From Nitrospirota bacterium (GTDB lineage: Bacteria > Nitrospinota > Nitrospinia > Nitrospinales > Nitrospinaceae): a DNA stretch of 7,678 bases. The DNA is taken from NCBI GenBank assembly GCA_003229345.1, contig QIDN01000087.1, positions 1-7,678 on the forward strand, in the 5' to 3' direction. Below are positions 6,877 through 7,678 of the stretch, one piece after another (the first letter of the stretch is position 1; each line of letters starts with the position of its first letter). The notes beneath the pieces were generated by a model. The model ran no database searches. It was not told the origin of the DNA and saw nothing but the letters and a program-made list of their open reading frames with translations. Both the position numbers and the translations under genes were made by a program.

Positions 6877-7080
6877 TCAATCCCATTTTTTCTGAACTTT
6901 GTGGAGGTCGATCTCCCCCTTCAGCATCTTCACATGCTTTTCGCAATCCCGGATGATGGCAGAGTACATGGCGCGGCAGGATTCATCATTGGCATCTTCC
7001 ATGGCCTGCTTGCAGATTTTTAAAGCACCCTGGGAGGTTTCCAGCGCTTTCAGTATATTTTCATTGAATTTTCGATTCAT
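6877..7080 (-). CDS. Small helical hairpin protein, possibly a degenerate ferritin/rubrerythrin-like half domain
   Basis: The 67-residue, charged, soluble protein is predicted to be almost all helix, with two amphipathic helices (about 5-29 and 33-58) joined at NDES. It has three cysteines (C23, C35, C46) and two histidines (H49, H60). The pattern E14-x5-L-x-x-C in helix 1 and RDCEKH in helix 2 recalls the E...Y and ExxH helices of ferritin-like proteins. The metal-ligand glutamate three residues before H49 is replaced by cysteine, so iron binding of the usual kind is doubtful. No signal peptide or membrane segment is seen. It leads the operon with the regulator, kinase and sucrose synthase, with a 4-base gap to the regulator. 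The family assignment is tentative; a role as a modulator of the signalling pair is only an inference from position. Shine-Dalgarno is weak. Confidence 0.65.
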   Translation of the reverse strand: MNRKFNENILKALETSQGALKICKQAMEDANDESCRAMYSAIIRDCEKHVKMLKGEIDLHKVQKKWD

Positions 7081-7167
7081 AGAGGACTCGATTTATTAGT
7101 CGACCGATACGATCTTATTTTACATCATTTTTTAATGAATGCACCCGGACTGGGTAGAAGAAACCAC

Positions 7168-7452
7168 TTATCCGCGGTCACCATGGCCAGAACTCCCCGG
7201 TCCTTCTTTTTCAATATCTTTGCGGAACATGGTCCGCACCAGCACCACCCCCAGCACAAATCCCATGTAGGGCAGGCCGTCAAATAACACGAGTAAACCC
7301 TTGCCCATCGCCCCATAATCGCCCCGGCCCAACTGCGTCAAGATGTTGTTCCCGGACCGTTCAACCATATAAAAAATCATTTGGATGACCATACCGCACA
7401 CGAATCCAATGAACCCGCCGAATCCGAAATAGAAGTATTTCATACTGCCCAT
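7168..7452 (-). CDS. Small two-helix membrane protein with glycine-zipper motifs
   Basis: I do not recognise a named family. The 94-residue product has two predicted membrane helices (about 5-30 and 52-74) joined by a polar loop (31-51, ERSGNNILTQLGRGDYGAMG), and a charged Gly-rich tail with KDIEKEG and HGDRG. Helix 1 contains a glycine zipper, G12-x3-G16-x3-G20, and helix 2 contains G64-x3-G68, which favour tight helix packing or oligomerisation. The start at 7452 is chosen because GAGGG lies 7 bases upstream; the ATG at 7443 would be too far from it. It runs in the same direction as the downstream two-component operon, 87 bases away, and could share a transcript with it. Confidence 0.65.
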   Translation of the reverse strand: MGSMKYFYFGFGGFIGFVCGMVIQMIFYMVERSGNNILTQLGRGDYGAMGKGLLVLFDGLPYMGFVLGVVLVRTMFRKDIEKEGPGSSGHGDRG

Positions 7453-7528
7453 GGATTGACCCTCTCTGGCGCACTTGGATAGTTAGAATTGTTGCGGCGA
7501 AATTGTGCTGGCATTCATTAGCCCCGTT

Positions 7529-7558
7529 ATTATATACATAGGGCTTGACAGTTATCCA
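7529..7558 (-). promoter_or_regulatory. Candidate promoter for the two-helix membrane protein
   Basis: On the minus strand a perfect TATAAT (7534-7529) is preceded, 18 bases upstream, by TGGATA (7558-7553, 4 of 6 to the -35 consensus). The start would be near 7522, about 70 bases before the ATG at 7452. The -10 box is strong, the -35 weak, and the area is AT-rich, so the match could be partly chance. Confidence 0.4.
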
Positions 7559-7567
7559 GAGGGAAAG

Positions 7568-7594
7568 CCGGGCAAGGCCCGGAGCTAATTTTTT
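7568..7594 (+). terminator. GC-rich hairpin with downstream T-run (terminator-like)
   Basis: CCGGGC (7568-7573) and GCCCGG (7577-7582) form a six-base GC-only stem with a 3-base loop. Six bases later comes a run of six T (7589-7594). The gap makes it a suboptimal intrinsic terminator for rightward transcription, and no rightward gene ends nearby. In the leftward direction it is followed only by a short CTTTCCC stretch. It could instead be part of a repeat unit together with the adjacent palindrome. Confidence 0.35.
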
Positions 7595-7597
7595 ATT

Positions 7598-7626
7598 CTG
7601 TCATCCTGAGCGCCAGCGAAGGATCT
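7598..7626 (+). repeat. Copy of a short dispersed palindromic repeat (CTGTCATCCTGAGCG... type)
   Basis: The element reads CTGTCATCCTGAGCG followed by CCAGCGAAGGATCT. Its core at 7603-7624 is an imperfect hairpin: ATCCT pairs with AGGAT, then a GA/GA internal loop, then GC with GC around a GCCA loop. From general knowledge, sequences of the type TGTCATYCTGAGCG...GCGAAGRATCT recur as intergenic repeats in many unrelated bacterial genomes. Only one copy is in this window, so repetition is not shown here. Confidence 0.55.
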
Positions 7627-7678
7627 AGGTTTACCCTGATTACTATACTTATGCAAAACTCTCGATAGAAAGGGAAAA

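Noticed and set aside
7117..7122. TAAAAT (minus strand) as a -10 box for the operon starting at 7080
   Set aside because: The region 16-18 bases upstream has no -35-like sequence (GGTGCA at best), so in this AT-rich stretch it is not convincing.
7125..7138. Inverted repeat TCATT-TTTT-AATGA as a terminator after the two-helix membrane gene
   Set aside because: The stem is five AT-rich pairs with no following T-run on the minus strand; too weak to call.
7545..7550. Perfect TTGACA on the plus strand
   Set aside because: No -10-like box lies 16-18 bases downstream; that position is the GC hairpin.
7644..7678. TATACT plus a purine-rich AGAAAGGG at the right edge as a rightward gene start
   Set aside because: The -35 position (GGATCT) is poor and no start codon is visible before the window ends.

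Overview
The window reads as a fragment of a Gram-negative bacterial chromosome of roughly even base composition. It has a dense, mostly leftward gene layout, an OmpR-type two-component system, a cbb3-oxidase-like membrane fragment and an HpnB/CrtQ-like lipid glycosyltransferase. Bacterial sucrose synthase is patchily distributed: cyanobacteria, some nitrifiers, Acidithiobacillus, Denitrovibrio and relatives. A nitrifier-like or deltaproteobacteria-like lineage such as Nitrospinota would fit, but nothing in the sequence proves the taxonomy. No phage, insertion sequence, CRISPR, tRNA or rRNA was seen.

Region A (1-1577, leftward): a membrane-bound family 2 glycosyltransferase, then after 4 bases a four-helix membrane protein resembling a fragment of the heme-copper oxidase catalytic subunit, then probably a third gene whose start lies at the left edge. 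They look like one operon.

Region B (1578-1834): a divergent regulatory region. A 28-base near-perfect palindrome sits between a good rightward promoter and a weaker leftward promoter whose -35 overlaps it. This looks like an operator controlling both directions.

Region C (1835-2311, rightward): a secreted protein with two SH3-like domains. Its stop codon lies 9 bases from the stop of the gene facing it.

Region D (7080 down to 2321, leftward): a tight four-gene run. It contains a 67-residue helical protein, an OmpR-family response regulator, its histidine kinase and a full-length sucrose synthase, with gaps of 4, 5 and 35 bases. The plausible reading is that the kinase senses an envelope signal and that sucrose synthase is co-expressed with it, linking sucrose/NDP-glucose interconversion (compatible solute, glycogen or sugar-nucleotide supply) to a stress response. 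The sucrose synthase starts at TTG behind a strong ribosome binding site and appears to lack the plant uracil-contacting residues.

Region E (7081-7678): a small two-helix membrane protein with glycine-zipper motifs, a candidate promoter, a GC-rich hairpin with a T-run, and one copy of a short imperfect palindrome of a type known as a dispersed repeat in many bacteria.

Most of the content belongs to known families. The most notable points are the two-component/sucrose-synthase operon with its small leading gene, the divergent operator, and the stand-alone oxidase-like fragment.
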